Source: an uncultured Eubacteriales bacterium (GTDB lineage Bacteria; Bacillota; Clostridia; Christensenellales; Aristaeellaceae). From it: a DNA stretch of 52,784 bases. The stretch lies in contig CACYTF010000028.1 in the NCBI GenBank assembly GCA_902777335.1, forward strand, positions 1 through 52,784, written 5' to 3'. The position numbers and the translations under genes are program-made. The first letter of the stretch is position 1, and every line of letters begins with the position of its first letter. Below the pieces are notes generated by a model, which did no database searches, had not been told where the DNA came from, and saw only the letters and a list, made by a program, of their open reading frames with translations. Of the stretch, positions 42,832 to 52,148 are shown one piece after another.

Positions 42832-43737
42832 GTGGCCTTCTCCACAACAACCGGGGGTACAGATAATGTATCTTACCCTTCATGGCGGTCAGCTTCCACA
42901 GCACAGGGAAGGCACGTTGTCGCAGGTCATTCCAATTATACTGATCGTTTCGGGGAGTTCCTGCCTGAATATATGCGTTCCGTCGCGGATCGCTACGGAG
43001 CGACGGCGGACAGCGTGTCAGCAGGCCAAATCACGGACGCTGTCAATCACTGGTGTGATGAAGCGACTTCCGGCCTGATCCCGAAGATATCTGATGATCC
43101 GTCCGGGTGCGCGGCAGCGCTGGTCAATGCGGTATATCTGAAAAGCTCCTGGGTGGACGAGTTTTCTGAATACATGACCGAACCGGAGGATTTTACTGAT
43201 ATTGACGGAACGGTAACGCGCCGAGACATGATGAAGGCCAAGGAACGATACCGTTTTTTTGAGAACGGACAAACAAAACTGATTTCCATTCCCCTGAACG
43301 GCGGCCTGGACTTCGTTGCCGTCCTTGGAGACGATTCGGATTGGCTGGCCGATTATGCGGCGGCGGAATACACCGACGTGGATCTGTGGATCCCGAAGCT
43401 TGACACGGAGAGTGCTTTCAGGAGGGAAGCGCTGGTGCAGTATCTGATGGATCGGGGTGCGGTGGACGCTTTCAATGCGGATACCGCGGACTTCTCCCGC
43501 ATGGCGGATTATCCATGGTTCATCAGCGATATATTGCAGAAAGCCAAGATCAAGACTGACGAGGAAGGTTTGGAAGCCGCAGCGGTGACGATGGTCATGA
43601 TTGTTGCGGGAACACTGCTGGAGCCGGAAGAACCGCAATACAGGGTATTCCACGCCAACAAGCCATTCCGGTACTATATTGCTACCACACAGACGCAGAC
43701 ACCGCTGGTGGTATTCGCTGGGCAGGAAGTGAGATAG
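42832..43737 (+). CDS. Serpin, 5'-truncated
   Basis: 301 residues from a GTG at 42832. The central and C-terminal serpin core is present: ITDAVNHWCDEATSGLIPKI, LVNAVYLKSSWVDEF, the hinge TDEEGLEAAAVT of inhibitory serpins, and the closing signature FHANKPFRYYI. Usual length is 370-400 residues. The first 35 residues look unlike serpin, no ribosome site or signal peptide is seen, and the N-terminal helices are missing. It is probably a truncated gene. A full copy would inhibit host or neighbour proteases by loop insertion. Confidence 0.65.
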   Translation: MAFSTTTGGTDNVSYPSWRSASTAQGRHVVAGHSNYTDRFGEFLPEYMRSVADRYGATADSVSAGQITDAVNHWCDEATSGLIPKISDDPSGCAAALVNAVYLKSSWVDEFSEYMTEPEDFTDIDGTVTRRDMMKAKERYRFFENGQTKLISIPLNGGLDFVAVLGDDSDWLADYAAAEYTDVDLWIPKLDTESAFRREALVQYLMDRGAVDAFNADTADFSRMADYPWFISDILQKAKIKTDEEGLEAAAVTMVMIVAGTLLEPEEPQYRVFHANKPFRYYIATTQTQTPLVVFAGQEVR

Positions 43738-43750
43738 GAGACCTTATATC

Positions 43751-43861
43751 ATGAAGCAGGTCGAAGGAACTTGGGACGCTACGATCAGAAAAATCGTCTG
43801 GGGCGTGCCCATCACTTTGAGTCGACCACATTCCCATCAACATCCAGTTCCCCTCTCATGA
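43751..43861 (+). pseudogene. Short fragment after the serpin
   Basis: A 36-codon frame starting MKQVEGTWDATIRKIVWGVP, with AGGAG a few bases upstream, ends abruptly in unrelated-looking residues. It could be the start of a lost gene. I recognise no family. Confidence 0.25.
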
Positions 43862-44055
43862 TAATCCTGAACGTCCCAGTCATCGACCGTAATCCATTTT
43901 TCGATCCAGCTTATCATCTTTCCATCCGGATCAAACCGGCGCACAATTGCAGGAGCATCTCGACAGTAATCTTCTAAAACATAATAGTTTTCACACAGCT
44001 GTATCAGATTACGATTCTCATCGTAGCATAACGAATGTTTGTGATTACAGATCAA
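43837..44055 (-). CDS. Hypothetical 72-residue protein
   Basis: Starts at a TTG at 44055 without a clear ribosome site. The sequence YYVLEDYCRDAPAIVRRFDPDGKMISWIEKW reads like a real, compact, aromatic-rich domain rather than a shadow frame. There is no overlapping better frame. It may be a complete small protein or a fragment. No family recognised. Confidence 0.35.
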   Translation of the reverse strand: MICNHKHSLCYDENRNLIQLCENYYVLEDYCRDAPAIVRRFDPDGKMISWIEKWITVDDWDVQDYHERGTGC

Positions 44056-44145
44056 CCCTGGATAATACCGGTGTCATATTGTTGTGGTATACTCTTCCCA
44101 GTCTAACCAGCACAAAACATAAATCACTGAAAGGACACCTCAACC

Positions 44146-45258
44146 ATGAACCGCAAAGATATAGCTCAAATTCGTCGTCGCTTCGCCCCGGAGAAGAATG
44201 ATATCAGCATTATCCATGGCTGCTACGTGAATGAGAAAGGCGAGATCGTCTCCACTTTTTCCAAATTCCCGCTGTCGCTGCCCGAGTCTGAAGCGGAGCA
44301 TTATCTGGGTGTATTCAAGAAAACCCTCGGCGGCGCCTCCAAGCGTAACCAGTTCACTCTTGAAGTGCATCCTGACGATCCTACAGGACAGCTTCTCCGG
44401 CAACTGCAAACATCTTCCCTGACGGATGAGAAGGCCGTGACCCAGTTCTATAAAGCCATCATCGACAAGCTGGAGATGGACGGGAATTACCTGATCCTCA
44501 TGATGCACGACACCTATTCCGTGCCGTACAAGAAAACAGACATTCACACGGACAGCCCGGATTTCAGCGACAAAGTGTTCAACTACATCATGGTTTCCGT
44601 CTGCCCCGTGAAACTGACAAAGCCGCAGCTGACCTTTTTCTCCGATGACCGAGATTTCCACACGGTTGAGCCTGATCTGGCCGTCGCCGGCCCCGCGCTG
44701 GGCTTCATGTATCCCGTGTTTGAGGATGGTGGCGCGGATGTGAACGCAGCCCTCTACTACACAAAGGATACAGAGAACATCCATGCTGACTTCATCGACG
44801 CTGTGTTTGGAACGGATGTCCCGGAGAGCGCGGCAGATACCCGCGATGCATTCTATGGCGTGTTGGGCGATAGTCTCGAACAGGGCTTGACCTTTGACGT
44901 TGTTCAAACTCTCCACGAGAATATCACCGCCCAACTGGCGGACAGGAAAAAGGACGCCGCGCCGCTGCAGGTCAGCTGTAAGGAAATAGCCAGTCTGCTG
45001 GATTCCTGCCATGTACCTTCAAAGGAGCAGGAGAGGTTTGACGAGGCCTACCTGGAACAGTTCGGTGCCGTTGGCATGGAGGCGGCTATGATCGCCGACC
45101 AGAAGAAGTTTGAAATCGCAACGGAGAACGTGACAGTGAGCGTGGATCCGGATCGCAGCGATCTTGTTGAGATGAAGCGGATTGACGGAAGAAGGGCGAT
45201 CATGATCTGGGTCGAAGGCGACGTGTCCGTCAATGGCGTGGATGTCGTGATTCCGTGA
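44146..45258 (+). CDS. DUF4317 family protein
   Basis: 370 residues, no signal peptide. The start MNRKDIAQIRRRFAPEKNDISIIHGCYVNEKGEIVS and the segment NYLILMMHDTYSVPYK match the DUF4317 family, common and uncharacterised in Clostridia. The pattern FGTDVPESAADTRDAFYGVLG is also family-like. Function unknown. It is 52 bases upstream of the superoxide reductase gene. Confidence 0.85.
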   Translation: MNRKDIAQIRRRFAPEKNDISIIHGCYVNEKGEIVSTFSKFPLSLPESEAEHYLGVFKKTLGGASKRNQFTLEVHPDDPTGQLLRQLQTSSLTDEKAVTQFYKAIIDKLEMDGNYLILMMHDTYSVPYKKTDIHTDSPDFSDKVFNYIMVSVCPVKLTKPQLTFFSDDRDFHTVEPDLAVAGPALGFMYPVFEDGGADVNAALYYTKDTENIHADFIDAVFGTDVPESAADTRDAFYGVLGDSLEQGLTFDVVQTLHENITAQLADRKKDAAPLQVSCKEIASLLDSCHVPSKEQERFDEAYLEQFGAVGMEAAMIADQKKFEIATENVTVSVDPDRSDLVEMKRIDGRRAIMIWVEGDVSVNGVDVVIP

Positions 45259-45310
45259 CATGATAGAACACAATTAATCATTGACCAACATTGACAAGGA
45301 GGAATAACCC

Positions 45311-45682
45311 GTGACATTCTACAGATGCGAACACTGCGGCAACATCATCGCACACATCAACGATTCCGGCGCTCGCTGCCACTGCTGCGGTGAGGAAATG
45401 AAGCCTATCGCGCCCAACACCACCGATGCAGCCGGTGAGAAACATGTGCCAGTGATTGCTATCAACGGTCAGACCGTGACTGTCACCATTGGATCCATTG
45501 AGCATCCAATGCTGGACGCACACTACATCCAGTGGATTCTCCTTGAGACAAAGGAAGGCCGCCAGAGGAAAGCGCTAAAGCCGGGCGATAAACCTGTCGC
45601 TATCTTCGCGCTTACTGAGGGTGATGCTGTGGTGGCAGCATACGAATACTGCAACCTGCATGGGCTGTGGAAGTCTGAATAA
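45311..45682 (+). CDS. dfx: Desulfoferrodoxin (superoxide reductase)
   Basis: 123 residues starting at a GTG with AAGGAGG eight bases upstream. The N-terminal desulforedoxin domain has Cys 6, Cys 9, Cys 25 and Cys 26 (CEHC and CHCC). The catalytic iron site shows EKHVP, EHPMLDAHYI and CNLHG, giving the His4-Cys centre that reduces superoxide to hydrogen peroxide without making oxygen. Typical of anaerobes. Confidence 0.95.
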   Translation: MTFYRCEHCGNIIAHINDSGARCHCCGEEMKPIAPNTTDAAGEKHVPVIAINGQTVTVTIGSIEHPMLDAHYIQWILLETKEGRQRKALKPGDKPVAIFALTEGDAVVAAYEYCNLHGLWKSE

Positions 45683-45715
45683 GCGGAAGCATACTGGATC
45701 TATACGGACAGAGCA

Positions 45716-45755
45716 CCCCTTTCCCACAGGGTTTTCAGCCACAGTGGGAAAGGGG
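45716..45755 (+). terminator. Hairpin downstream of dfx
   Basis: A perfect 12-bp stem CCCCTTTCCCAC/GTGGGAAAGGGG with a 16-base loop, followed by a weakly T-rich tract. It starts about 33 bases after the dfx stop. Confidence 0.65.
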
Positions 45756-45828
45756 CTGTTGCTTTGTGCTGATTTATATCAGCCGCAGAAACATATTGTT
45801 TTCTGATTTTGCGTCTGCATGATTTGTC

Positions 45829-47928
45829 TTATATCGAATCCGCCGTCAGGGTGCAACCGGTATAGTCCACGCCGTTCACGGTCAGGGTGATGCCCTCGGG
45901 CACGACCACCTGCGCGTCGCCTTCAAGGGTCAGCGAAGCGATCAGGGAGGTGCCGCTCACGTTCCACACGGCGTCGCCGGTCAGCGTGACATTCACGGCA
46001 TTCCCGCCGTTGTCGTTTACCAGATTGGCCACCTGGCCGATGGACCAGTATTCCTCGATGGTGAAAGACGTGTTCTGGTACTGCTCCGCGAAGGCTGCGG
46101 CCGTTTCCTCATCGTCGAAGGCGTAGCCGCCGTTCGCCTTCACCGCCTGGGAACCATCATAGGTCACATGGATAGCGGCTGTGGAGGCGATTGCGCCGTT
46201 GTAGGTCGCACCCTCGCCGAAGGTCACGTTCAGCGTGTTGCCCTCCAGCCCGTCACTGCCGGAAGCGTTGTAGATGTTGCCGGTGTAGTCACCGTTAGTG
46301 AAGGTGAAAGTCTGCACTGTGCCGCTTGCGCTTGCTGCATCGGTATTGAAGCCTGCGTCCTCGGTGTGATACGGCTTGAAGTTCTGGCTGCCGCCGTTGG
46401 TGTTCTCGGCATCGTCCGTATCCATCATGCCGTCGTTGGTGGCGTCGTCGTTGTCCATCACCTGGATCAGCACACCGCCGTTGGTGATCTGTGCGTCATC
46501 CACGTATGCTGTGAGCACCTGATTGGAAGCGCCGGTCTTGACCAGGAACGTGGCGTAACCGGAGTCCACCACGGTGCCCTTTTCGAGGGTGATGGTGTTG
46601 CTGTTCTGATGCGCCATGAAGCCGAAGGTGTCGGAATGGATTTCCGTTACCTTGTCTTCGGTCGCTTCATAGGTCGCAGTGGTCTCTCCGGCGTGGTTCT
46701 TCAGTTCGTAGGTCTGCCCCGCTTCCAGCGCGGTATAGGTCGCGCTGCCGCCGGTGAAGATGGTGGCATAGGTGCCCACATTGAAGGTCGCGCCAGCGAA
46801 GGTCTCCACCGCCCTTCCGATGACATAGGTGCCGTAGCCGGAACCGTAGTTGACAGTATAAGGGTTGTCCAGCGTTTCGCTGATCTGCCCACCCTCGGCC
46901 TGCAGGGGTGCCGCAGCGCTCTCATCGGCATTGTTCAGCGTCAGGCTGCTGTTATAGACGTTCAGATACATGTCGTCGCCCGCATCGGTGGACAATACTG
47001 CCCACGCGCCGGCGGAGGTCTCGCTATCGATCACGTTCGTGGTAGTGTCCCTGCCCATCATGTTGGAACCTCTGGCATTGCCCATGATGCCGAGGATCCA
47101 CGGTGGGGCAACCATCAGCGTCTGGGAAGGCGTGTTCAGGTAGTCTGCGCTTAGCGTACCACCGTCCGACTGTAGGGAGCTGTTCCTGAAGGTCACCGTT
47201 GCGCCTTCGTCGGCGAAGATCGGCATGGTGGCCACGCCGGAGGTGTGGATCGTGGAATCCTCGATGGTGACGTTCGCGCCGCTGCCAAAGGCCGCGATGG
47301 CCGTGCCCTTGCCGGAGAAGTCGCAGGTGTCGGTGCCGTCCGCATCGGTCAACATGTCTATGGTCGCGCCGGTGATGGTGTAATCCGCATCCACGACGAG
47401 GATACCGTTGTGGCCGGACTCGCTGTCATCGATGACGATGCCGGACGCGCTCGTTTCGTTGTAGACGCCGGAAGAGATACGATCCGTCGCCGACTTCTCC
47501 GTATCAATGCCCTCCGCCGTTATGTAAAGGGCCGCGTCATATGCATAGTCGTCGCCGCCGATCGAATCGGCATCCGTGCCGCCCAGGGACCAGGAACCGA
47601 GTTGCCCTTCAACATGGTTCTGCTGTCCGCCGGGCGCGTCGCCGGGAGTACCTTCAGGAGGCGTATCGCCGGGACCTCCCTGTGGAGGTTGTCCGCCAGG
47701 TCCGCCTTGCGGAGGTTCGCCCATGCCCTCCGGAGGAGTCATGCCTTCGGGAAAACCTTCGGGCGGTGTACCGCCGGGACTGCCAAACCCGCCGGGTTCG
47801 CCCTGCGGAGGCTCACCCATGCCCTCCGGAGGCTGGCTGTCCTGGGAGCCCGTCCCTTCCGCAAGGCATGAAAGACCCAGGCTAAAGATCAATATGAGAG
47901 AAAGCAGAAGTGCAATAATACGCTTCAA
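45829..47928 (-). CDS. Secreted Pro/Gly-rich and beta-helix-like protein
   Basis: 699 residues from a TTG at 47928, nine bases after AAGGAG; the frame extends to an ATG at 47952, but that lacks a site. A signal peptide (KRIIALLLSLILIFSLGLSC) is followed by a Pro/Gly/Glu/Gln-rich segment of about 75 residues with PPEGMGEPPQGGPGG-type repeats. After that come long beta-strand repeats rich in Thr, Asn and Asp (VTIEDSTIHTSG, VTFRNSSLQSDG), as in parallel beta-helix adhesins. No LPXTG or membrane anchor is visible, so it is probably released or loosely wall-bound. Function unknown; adhesion or glycan contact is a guess. Confidence 0.75.
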   Translation of the reverse strand: MKRIIALLLSLILIFSLGLSCLAEGTGSQDSQPPEGMGEPPQGEPGGFGSPGGTPPEGFPEGMTPPEGMGEPPQGGPGGQPPQGGPGDTPPEGTPGDAPGGQQNHVEGQLGSWSLGGTDADSIGGDDYAYDAALYITAEGIDTEKSATDRISSGVYNETSASGIVIDDSESGHNGILVVDADYTITGATIDMLTDADGTDTCDFSGKGTAIAAFGSGANVTIEDSTIHTSGVATMPIFADEGATVTFRNSSLQSDGGTLSADYLNTPSQTLMVAPPWILGIMGNARGSNMMGRDTTTNVIDSETSAGAWAVLSTDAGDDMYLNVYNSSLTLNNADESAAAPLQAEGGQISETLDNPYTVNYGSGYGTYVIGRAVETFAGATFNVGTYATIFTGGSATYTALEAGQTYELKNHAGETTATYEATEDKVTEIHSDTFGFMAHQNSNTITLEKGTVVDSGYATFLVKTGASNQVLTAYVDDAQITNGGVLIQVMDNDDATNDGMMDTDDAENTNGGSQNFKPYHTEDAGFNTDAASASGTVQTFTFTNGDYTGNIYNASGSDGLEGNTLNVTFGEGATYNGAIASTAAIHVTYDGSQAVKANGGYAFDDEETAAAFAEQYQNTSFTIEEYWSIGQVANLVNDNGGNAVNVTLTGDAVWNVSGTSLIASLTLEGDAQVVVPEGITLTVNGVDYTGCTLTADSI

Positions 47929-48101
47929 TTGAATCAGCTCCTTTTCATTCATCGAACAGCGGGACTGTTCGCGGTTGATGACAGGATTATAGGGTCAAAA
48001 ACTGAAATGAAGCTAAAAAACCAATGTACGATCTGTAAACAAACATAAGATAATCCATGACGTGAAGTGCGTCTTTTCAGGCAATCCGCCGGCCGCAGAA
48101 A

Positions 48102-48755
48102 TCAGCAGACGACGAAGTGGTTTTTTCGCGTCCGGATCAGTCCTTCCTTCTGCATTCTGCCGAGTTCCTTGGACAGGGCGGTCCGCTCCAGATTCAGGTA
48201 GTCCGCCAGCTGCTGACGGTCGAAGGGAATATCGAACTCCTTGCTGCGCTTTTGCAGCGACACTGTATTCAGGTAGGCCATGACCCTGCCGCGCACGGTC
48301 TTTGGCGAGATGTGAAAGCTCCGTCCGGACAGATGCAGGTTCTTGTGGGCAGATACAGTTAGAAGGTTGGTCGTCAGCCTAAATACCCATACTTCTGAAA
48401 TATTGGTCAGGTTCCGGATTATTCCTGTGCGAAAGAAAAGGACGCGGCACTGCTCATTCGCGACGACGTCGACCAGCAGTGGTTCGTCCGCCAGGAAAGC
48501 GTAGGTTTCCGCAAAGAACTGCCCCTGGCCGACATGGCTGAGGATCGCCCGGTTGCCCCATACATCATTGCTCTCTATGGTGACGCTGCCCTCAAGAACA
48601 AGCCCCATCCGGTCTGTCATATCCCCGGCGTGAAGGAGGATATGACCCTTTTTATACTTCCTTTCCTCCGCGTGAAGCATAGTGAGCGCAGATGTAATAT
48701 CTTCCTCATTCATCTCCCTGAACAGCATGGTGTTTTGCAGCTGGCTTATATCCAT
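48102..48755 (-). CDS. Crp/Fnr-family regulator, HcpR-like
   Basis: 217 residues. The N-terminal cyclic-nucleotide-binding-like fold has YKKGHILLHAGD and GLVLEGSVTIES. The C-terminal winged helix has SPKTVRGRVMAYL and the recognition helix region FDRQQLADYLNLERTALSKELGRMQKEGLI. The lack of the Fnr cysteine set and the divergent position next to hcp suggest an HcpR-type nitric oxide or redox sensor. It shares the 48783-48798 palindrome with the hcp operon. Confidence 0.88.
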   Translation of the reverse strand: MDISQLQNTMLFREMNEEDITSALTMLHAEERKYKKGHILLHAGDMTDRMGLVLEGSVTIESNDVWGNRAILSHVGQGQFFAETYAFLADEPLLVDVVANEQCRVLFFRTGIIRNLTNISEVWVFRLTTNLLTVSAHKNLHLSGRSFHISPKTVRGRVMAYLNTVSLQKRSKEFDIPFDRQQLADYLNLERTALSKELGRMQKEGLIRTRKNHFVVC

Positions 48756-48782
48756 AATGGCCTTCCCGCTTTCTTTTTCAAA

Positions 48783-48798
48783 TGTGGTTCAAACCACA
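48783..48798. promoter_or_regulatory. HcpR/Fnr-type operator palindrome
   Basis: A perfect palindrome TGTGGTT-CA-AACCACA in the 101 bases between the divergent regulator and ferredoxin genes. A TAGAAT box at 48820-48825 would place its centre about 41.5 bases before the transcription start of the hcp operon, the usual class II activator distance. The start site itself is inferred. Confidence 0.75.
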
Positions 48799-48856
48799 TA
48801 CATACGGGATCGATTATAGTAGAATATCCGCAGAAAAGCAAGGGGAGGAATGGAAA

Positions 48857-49570
48857 GTGATTCGCAAAATCACTCATATCGACGAAGAGAAGTGCAACGG
48901 CTGCGGCATATGCGCCAGCGCATGCCACGAAGGCGCGATCGAGATGGTAAACGGCAAAGCAAAGCTGGTGCGCGAGAACTTCTGCGACGGCTTCGGAGAT
49001 TGCCTGCCGGGATGCCCCACCGGAGCCATCACCTTTGAGGAGCGCGAAGCCCCCGCATACGATGAAAAAGCGGTACAGCAGGCAAAGGAGAAAAAGAGGA
49101 TGGATGAGACAAATCACATGCGTCACGAGGGCGGATGCCCCGGTTCCCGCATGGCGCGGTTTGAACGCTGCGAAGAGGAAACGCCTGTTGCCACAGGAAA
49201 GCCGGTCTCCCGGCTCGGGCAATGGCCGTGCCAGATCAAGCTGGTGCCGACGCAGGCTCCGTTCTTTGACGGCGCGAAGCTGTTGATCGCGGCGGACTGC
49301 ACAGCCTACGCCTGCGCAGGCATGCATGAGGACTTCATGAAAGGGAAGATCACGATCATCGGCTGCCCCAAGCTGGACGCAGTGGATTACACGGATAAGC
49401 TGACCGCGATCATCCGGGACAACGACATCAAGAGTGTGACCGTCGTGCGCATGGAGGTGCCTTGCTGCGGCGGCCTGCAGCGCGCGGCAGAGAAAGCCCT
49501 CCAGGACAGCGGGAAATTCATCCCGTGGCAGGTAGTGACGATTTCGACGGACGGCAGGATACTGGACTGA
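48857..49570 (+). CDS. 4Fe-4S ferredoxin-domain protein, partner of Hcp
   Basis: 237 residues from GTG 48857, eight bases after GGGGAGG; an upstream in-frame ATG at 48782 has no such site and lies inside the operator. Two cluster motifs occur near the start: CNGCGICASACHEGAI and FCDGFGDCLPGCPTGAI. The rest has further Cys (CTAYACAG, CCGGL) and resembles the ferredoxin proteins placed before hcp in Clostridia. It probably supplies electrons to the hybrid cluster protein 28 bases downstream. Confidence 0.9.
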   Translation: MIRKITHIDEEKCNGCGICASACHEGAIEMVNGKAKLVRENFCDGFGDCLPGCPTGAITFEEREAPAYDEKAVQQAKEKKRMDETNHMRHEGGCPGSRMARFERCEEETPVATGKPVSRLGQWPCQIKLVPTQAPFFDGAKLLIAADCTAYACAGMHEDFMKGKITIIGCPKLDAVDYTDKLTAIIRDNDIKSVTVVRMEVPCCGGLQRAAEKALQDSGKFIPWQVVTISTDGRILD

Positions 49571-49598
49571 CATAAAGAATCATTGAGGAGGAGAACTC

Positions 49599-51194
49599 AT
49601 GGATACTCAGATGTTCTGTTTTCAGTGTGAGCAGACTGCGGGCGGAAAGGGCTGCATGGGCAAAGCGGGCGTATGTGGAAAGAAAGCCGATATTGCCGGC
49701 TTGCAGGATCAGCTGACCGGCGCTCTGATCGGCCTTGCCCGGGCAATGGACAGCAACGCGCAGCCGACGGAAAGCGCTTATAAGCTGCTGATCAAGGGCC
49801 TGTTTACCACCATCACAAATGTGAATTTCAATGAAGCCACCATCAGGACATTGATTAACGAGGTTCATGCGGAGAAGGAAAATCTCGTTCCCAACTGCTC
49901 GAACTGCGCATCTCCCTGCGGCAGGAATAACGACTACGATATGACCAGGGTCTGGGACGCGGATGAAGACATTCGCAGCCTGAAATCTCTTATCTTATTT
50001 GGCATCCGTGGCATGGCGGCTTATGCATATCACGCTGGAGTACTTGGTTATACCGACAAGCGGGTCAATGAATTCCTTGCCAGGGCGCTGTTTGCCATTG
50101 GCGAGGATTGGGGTATGAACGAACTGCTGCCCATCGTACTGGAGGTTGGCGAGGTCAACTTTGCCTGCATGGAAATGCTCGACAAGGCCAACACTGAAAC
50201 CTATGGAAACCCCGTTCCCGCAACTGTTCCGCTGATGGTGGAAAAGGGCCCGTTCATCGTCATTACCGGTCATGATCTCTACGATCTGAAGCAGCTCCTT
50301 GAGCAGACGAAGGACAAGGGCATCAACATCTACACCCACGGTGAGATGCTCCCCGCGCACGGCTATCCGGAACTGAAAAAAAATCCGCACCTCAAGGGCA
50401 ACTTCGGTACCGCATGGCAGAACCAGCAGAAAGAATTCGCAAATCTTCCCGCGCCGATCCTGTTCACCACTAATTGCCTGATGCCCCCGAAGGAAAGCTA
50501 CAAGGACCGTGTCTTCACGACTGAGGTCGTCTCCTATCCGGACATCGTCCATATCGGCGAGGACAAGGATTTCACGCCCGTGATCGAGAAGGCGCTGGAG
50601 CTGGGCGGCTTCACCGAGGACACGCAGTTCACCGGCATCAACGGCGGCACGACCGTCACCACCGGCTTCAGCCACAGCGCGATTCTCAGCGTTGCGGATC
50701 AGATCGTTGACGCGGTGAGGCGCGGAGCGATCCGGCATTTCTTCCTGGTCGGCGGCTGCGACGGCGCAAGACCCGGACGCAACTACTACACCGAGCTGGT
50801 TAAGCAGGCACCCGCAGATACGATTATCCTGACCCTCGCCTGCGGAAAGTACCGCTTCAACGATTTGGACATCGGCACCATCGGCGGACTGCCCCGCATC
50901 ATGGACATGGGCCAGTGTAATGATGCATTCGGTGCGGTCAAGGTTGCCGTCGCGCTGGCCGAGGCGTTCGGCTGTGGTGTGAATGACCTGCCGCTGTCCA
51001 TCATCCTGTCCTGGTATGAGCAGAAAGCGGTCTGCGTATTGCTGACGCTGCTGTCCCTCGGCATCAGGAACATCCGCCTCGGCCCGACCCTCCCCGCGTT
51101 TGTATCCCCGAATGTGCTGAACTACCTTGTGGAACATTACAACATCGCACCGACTACCACGCCAGAAGAGGACCTGAAGGTGATTCTCGGGTAA
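49599..51194 (+). CDS. hcp: Hybrid cluster protein (hydroxylamine reductase)
   Basis: 531 residues. The N-terminal cubane cysteines are Cys 7, Cys 10, Cys 19 and Cys 26 (CFQCEQTA, GC, GVCGK). The hybrid-cluster ligands appear in the conserved segments GEMLPAHGYPELK, NCLMPP and CDGARPGRNYYTE. Hcp reduces hydroxylamine in vitro and is tied to nitric oxide and S-nitrosylation defence in anaerobes. GAGGAGGAG precedes the ATG. Transcribed with the ferredoxin gene. Confidence 0.96.
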   Translation: MDTQMFCFQCEQTAGGKGCMGKAGVCGKKADIAGLQDQLTGALIGLARAMDSNAQPTESAYKLLIKGLFTTITNVNFNEATIRTLINEVHAEKENLVPNCSNCASPCGRNNDYDMTRVWDADEDIRSLKSLILFGIRGMAAYAYHAGVLGYTDKRVNEFLARALFAIGEDWGMNELLPIVLEVGEVNFACMEMLDKANTETYGNPVPATVPLMVEKGPFIVITGHDLYDLKQLLEQTKDKGINIYTHGEMLPAHGYPELKKNPHLKGNFGTAWQNQQKEFANLPAPILFTTNCLMPPKESYKDRVFTTEVVSYPDIVHIGEDKDFTPVIEKALELGGFTEDTQFTGINGGTTVTTGFSHSAILSVADQIVDAVRRGAIRHFFLVGGCDGARPGRNYYTELVKQAPADTIILTLACGKYRFNDLDIGTIGGLPRIMDMGQCNDAFGAVKVAVALAEAFGCGVNDLPLSIILSWYEQKAVCVLLTLLSLGIRNIRLGPTLPAFVSPNVLNYLVEHYNIAPTTTPEEDLKVILG

Positions 51195-51201
51195 AATGTT
51201 G

Positions 51202-51256
51202 AAGAAGCCCAGCGGGTTATTTCCGATAGCTTGGAAAGCAACCCAATGGGCTTTTT
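51202..51256 (+). terminator. Terminator of the hcp operon
   Basis: Arms GAAGCCC..GGGTT and AACCC..GGGCTTTTT pair with a small internal bubble and a 21-base loop, ending in a T run. It begins seven bases after the hcp stop. The next 225 bases (to 51484) are AT-rich and hold nothing I can name. Confidence 0.65.
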
Positions 51257-51484
51257 CAAGTTCGCAATGTATTGAATTGAAATATCGCATAGCTCAGTTT
51301 CAGTTGTCTGCCATTCCGTTCACACCGACAAGCAGCTTGTCGAATAGCTTGTTTGACAGTCATACTGTTAGCTATATTAGACGATTTTTGTGAACGAGTT
51401 GTCCGTCATTCTGTTCACTTAAAAATCTGTTGAACGGAATGGGAACCCTATGGTGTTCAGCACTATTCGATAAACCGCAGCCGG

Positions 51485-52075
51485 CTAAACCCCAAATCGA
51501 ATATTCTTCACTGTTCCCTTCTCAATTGAAAGTCGCTCATAACATCTCGCACCACCGTTCCCTGTGGGTGCTTGTGCCAGCAAGCCGACCTTCACCGTTT
51601 CCCCGGCAGGCAGATTGAAAAAGCGTGTCATATAGAACTTCTCTCCATCCTCAGAATAATGGAATGAGAAAGAATTGCCCACCCTGCACAATTTGAGCCA
51701 TACAGCATTGCCCGCGATATTGCAGCCGTTGGCATCGTCTGATTCGCCGTTCCTGGTCACAACGCTGACAGCAGCGCGGGTATCAAAGTCGGTCTTTTCG
51801 AAGCATGCCTTGGCCCAGTTCCGCAGATCGACCATTACCATAACGGAAGCGGAATCGTAGGTATCCCTGAAATCATGAGATACCTTGACCTGCATCACGA
51901 AATCGCCCGACACTTCTGTATAGTAAAAGGGGGCATTGCAGAGCGATTCCGGTGTGATACCATCTGCACTGACAGCACCGTTGTTGCAGAAGAAATCGCT
52001 CTGCGGAGGCGCAATCATCTCAATCCTGTCGCCGGAAATATTGATCTCACCCTGATTCAGCCATTTGAATTCCAT
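51485..52075 (-). CDS. DUF1349 family (concanavalin-like) protein
   Basis: 196 residues from ATG 52075, eight bases after GGAGG; the frame could extend to 52096. The pattern DFFCNNGAVSADGITPESLCNAPFYYTEVSGDFVMQVKV and FHYSEDGEKFYMTRFFNLP matches DUF1349, a beta-sandwich related to concanavalin-like lectins. No signal peptide. Function unknown; family members often bind carbohydrate. Confidence 0.85.
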   Translation of the reverse strand: MEFKWLNQGEINISGDRIEMIAPPQSDFFCNNGAVSADGITPESLCNAPFYYTEVSGDFVMQVKVSHDFRDTYDSASVMVMVDLRNWAKACFEKTDFDTRAAVSVVTRNGESDDANGCNIAGNAVWLKLCRVGNSFSFHYSEDGEKFYMTRFFNLPAGETVKVGLLAQAPTGNGGARCYERLSIEKGTVKNIRFGV

Positions 52076-52148
52076 TGATTGATCCTCCTCGTACAAACAG
52101 ATCAGAAGGGCTCTGGAAACAGCTGTCCGGAGCCCTGCCTTGTTATCC

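Noticed and set aside
48782..48856. N-terminal extension of the ferredoxin gene from ATG 48782
   Set aside because: That start lies inside the regulator palindrome and upstream of the likely transcription start; GTG 48857 has a strong GGGGAGG site.
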